Assembly: GCF_905201705.1 (NCBI RefSeq)
Contig: NZ_CAJKOX010000009.1
Coordinates: 49,790-113,789, forward strand
DNA length: 64,000 nucleotides
Reading direction: 5' to 3'
From: an uncultured Marvinbryantia sp.
GTDB taxonomy: Bacteria; Bacillota; Clostridia; Lachnospirales; Lachnospiraceae
A model generated the notes under the pieces. The model saw only the letters and a program-made list of their open reading frames with translations, was not told where the DNA came from and ran no database searches. This document shows, piece after piece, positions 63,854-64,000 of the stretch. The stretch's first letter is position 1, and every line of letters starts with the position of its first letter. Position numbers and translations under genes: made by a program.

Positions 63854-63925
63854 TCAGCTCCACAAGGCTATGTAATAACAGGTTTCTTGGCTATCCACAT
63901 ATAGATGGTTGATCTTTTCTCTCAT
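63854..63925 (-). CDS. 23-residue leader-peptide-like ORF
   Basis: MREKINHLYVDS followed by QETCYYIALWS, then stop, preceded by AAAGGACGGTGG. The stop codon lies within a hairpin (GAGCTGA/TCAGCTC, 63843-63860), and a terminator follows 30 bases on. This resembles ribosome-mediated attenuators of antibiotic-resistance genes, but no resistance gene follows on this strand. Confidence 0.5.
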   Translation of the reverse strand: MREKINHLYVDSQETCYYIALWS

Positions 63926-64000
63926 AAACGCCACCGTCCTTTTTTCTTTCATTGTACCAAGCCGCTAGCGCGGCGGCTAGCCCTAAGTACGTAAAACCAC

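Noticed and set aside
1..64000. tRNA, rRNA, CRISPR arrays, transposase genes
   Set aside because: No cloverleaf, rRNA core sequence, regular spaced repeats or transposase motifs were recognised by reading; a dedicated covariance search was not possible.

Overview
The window looks like chromosomal DNA of a gut-type clostridium, most likely family Lachnospiraceae (Bacillota). The signs are a fairly high GC content judged by eye, clostridial gene sets (Rnf C-DG-E-A-B with a NusG-II protein and a Gx-type transporter; IreB-RuvX-DUF1292-RNase J-YlbF-MltG-like-TrmR-TrhP; HrcA-GrpE-DnaK-DnaJ-PrmA-RsmE), strong AGGAGG ribosome sites and a perfect CIRCE operator. The genus cannot be fixed from the sequence alone. 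No rRNA, tRNA, CRISPR array, intact insertion sequence or replication origin was recognised. Most genes are on the minus strand; plus-strand exceptions are argG, a small HPr-like gene, an SGNH hydrolase gene and a lysR gene.

Layout. 1-4.1 kb: a sugar-phosphate cluster (class II aldolase, PPi-type phosphofructokinase, divergent triosephosphate isomerase, LarA-family racemase/epimerase cut by the window edge) with its own promoter, preceded by a ROK regulator. 4.1-8.1 kb: CoA supply (coaX, a pantothenate-type ECF S component, coaBC). 8.1-18 kb: trmK, dnaG, dgt, comEC, a GerMN lipoprotein, a two-component system and comEA, all codirectional. 18-25.4 kb: a YdcZ-family transporter gene behind a structured leader that hides its ribosome site, then the arginine genes argC-GNAT-argJ-argB-argD divergent from argG across a region rich in ARG-box-like palindromes. 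25.4-32.1 kb: RNA metabolism and tRNA modification (trhP, trmR, mltG-like, ylbF, rnj, DUF1292, ruvX, ireB, mtaB). 32.4-32.7 kb: a 160-bp hairpin-forming inverted-repeat element. 32.7-42 kb: the HrcA/CIRCE heat-shock operon running on into prmA, rsmE, a cysteine desulfurase gene and thiI. 42-46.5 kb: SGNH hydrolase, uracil permease, BFD-like ferredoxin and a secreted CHAP enzyme. 46.6-53.8 kb: the Rnf ion-pumping ferredoxin:NAD oxidoreductase with its flavinylation enzyme ApbE.

From about 53.9 to 58 kb the sequence is more AT-rich and looks accessory: an XRE regulator, TfoX-N, GNAT-YoaP and GyrI-like genes, a VOC gene broken by an internal deletion, and a WYL regulator, followed by about 700 bp with no convincing intact gene. 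From 58.2 to 63.7 kb lies a LysR-controlled locus: a two-lobed alpha/beta-hydrolase, a YfcC-type carrier and a malic enzyme. The last 350 bp hold an orphan leader-peptide/terminator arrangement resembling the attenuators of mobile resistance genes.

The items most worth follow-up are the structured leader of the YdcZ gene, the 160-bp palindromic element, the LarA/TPI/PFK/aldolase pathway of unknown substrate, the orphan attenuator at the right edge, the hydrolase/YfcC/malic-enzyme locus, and the RnfD-RnfG fusion.
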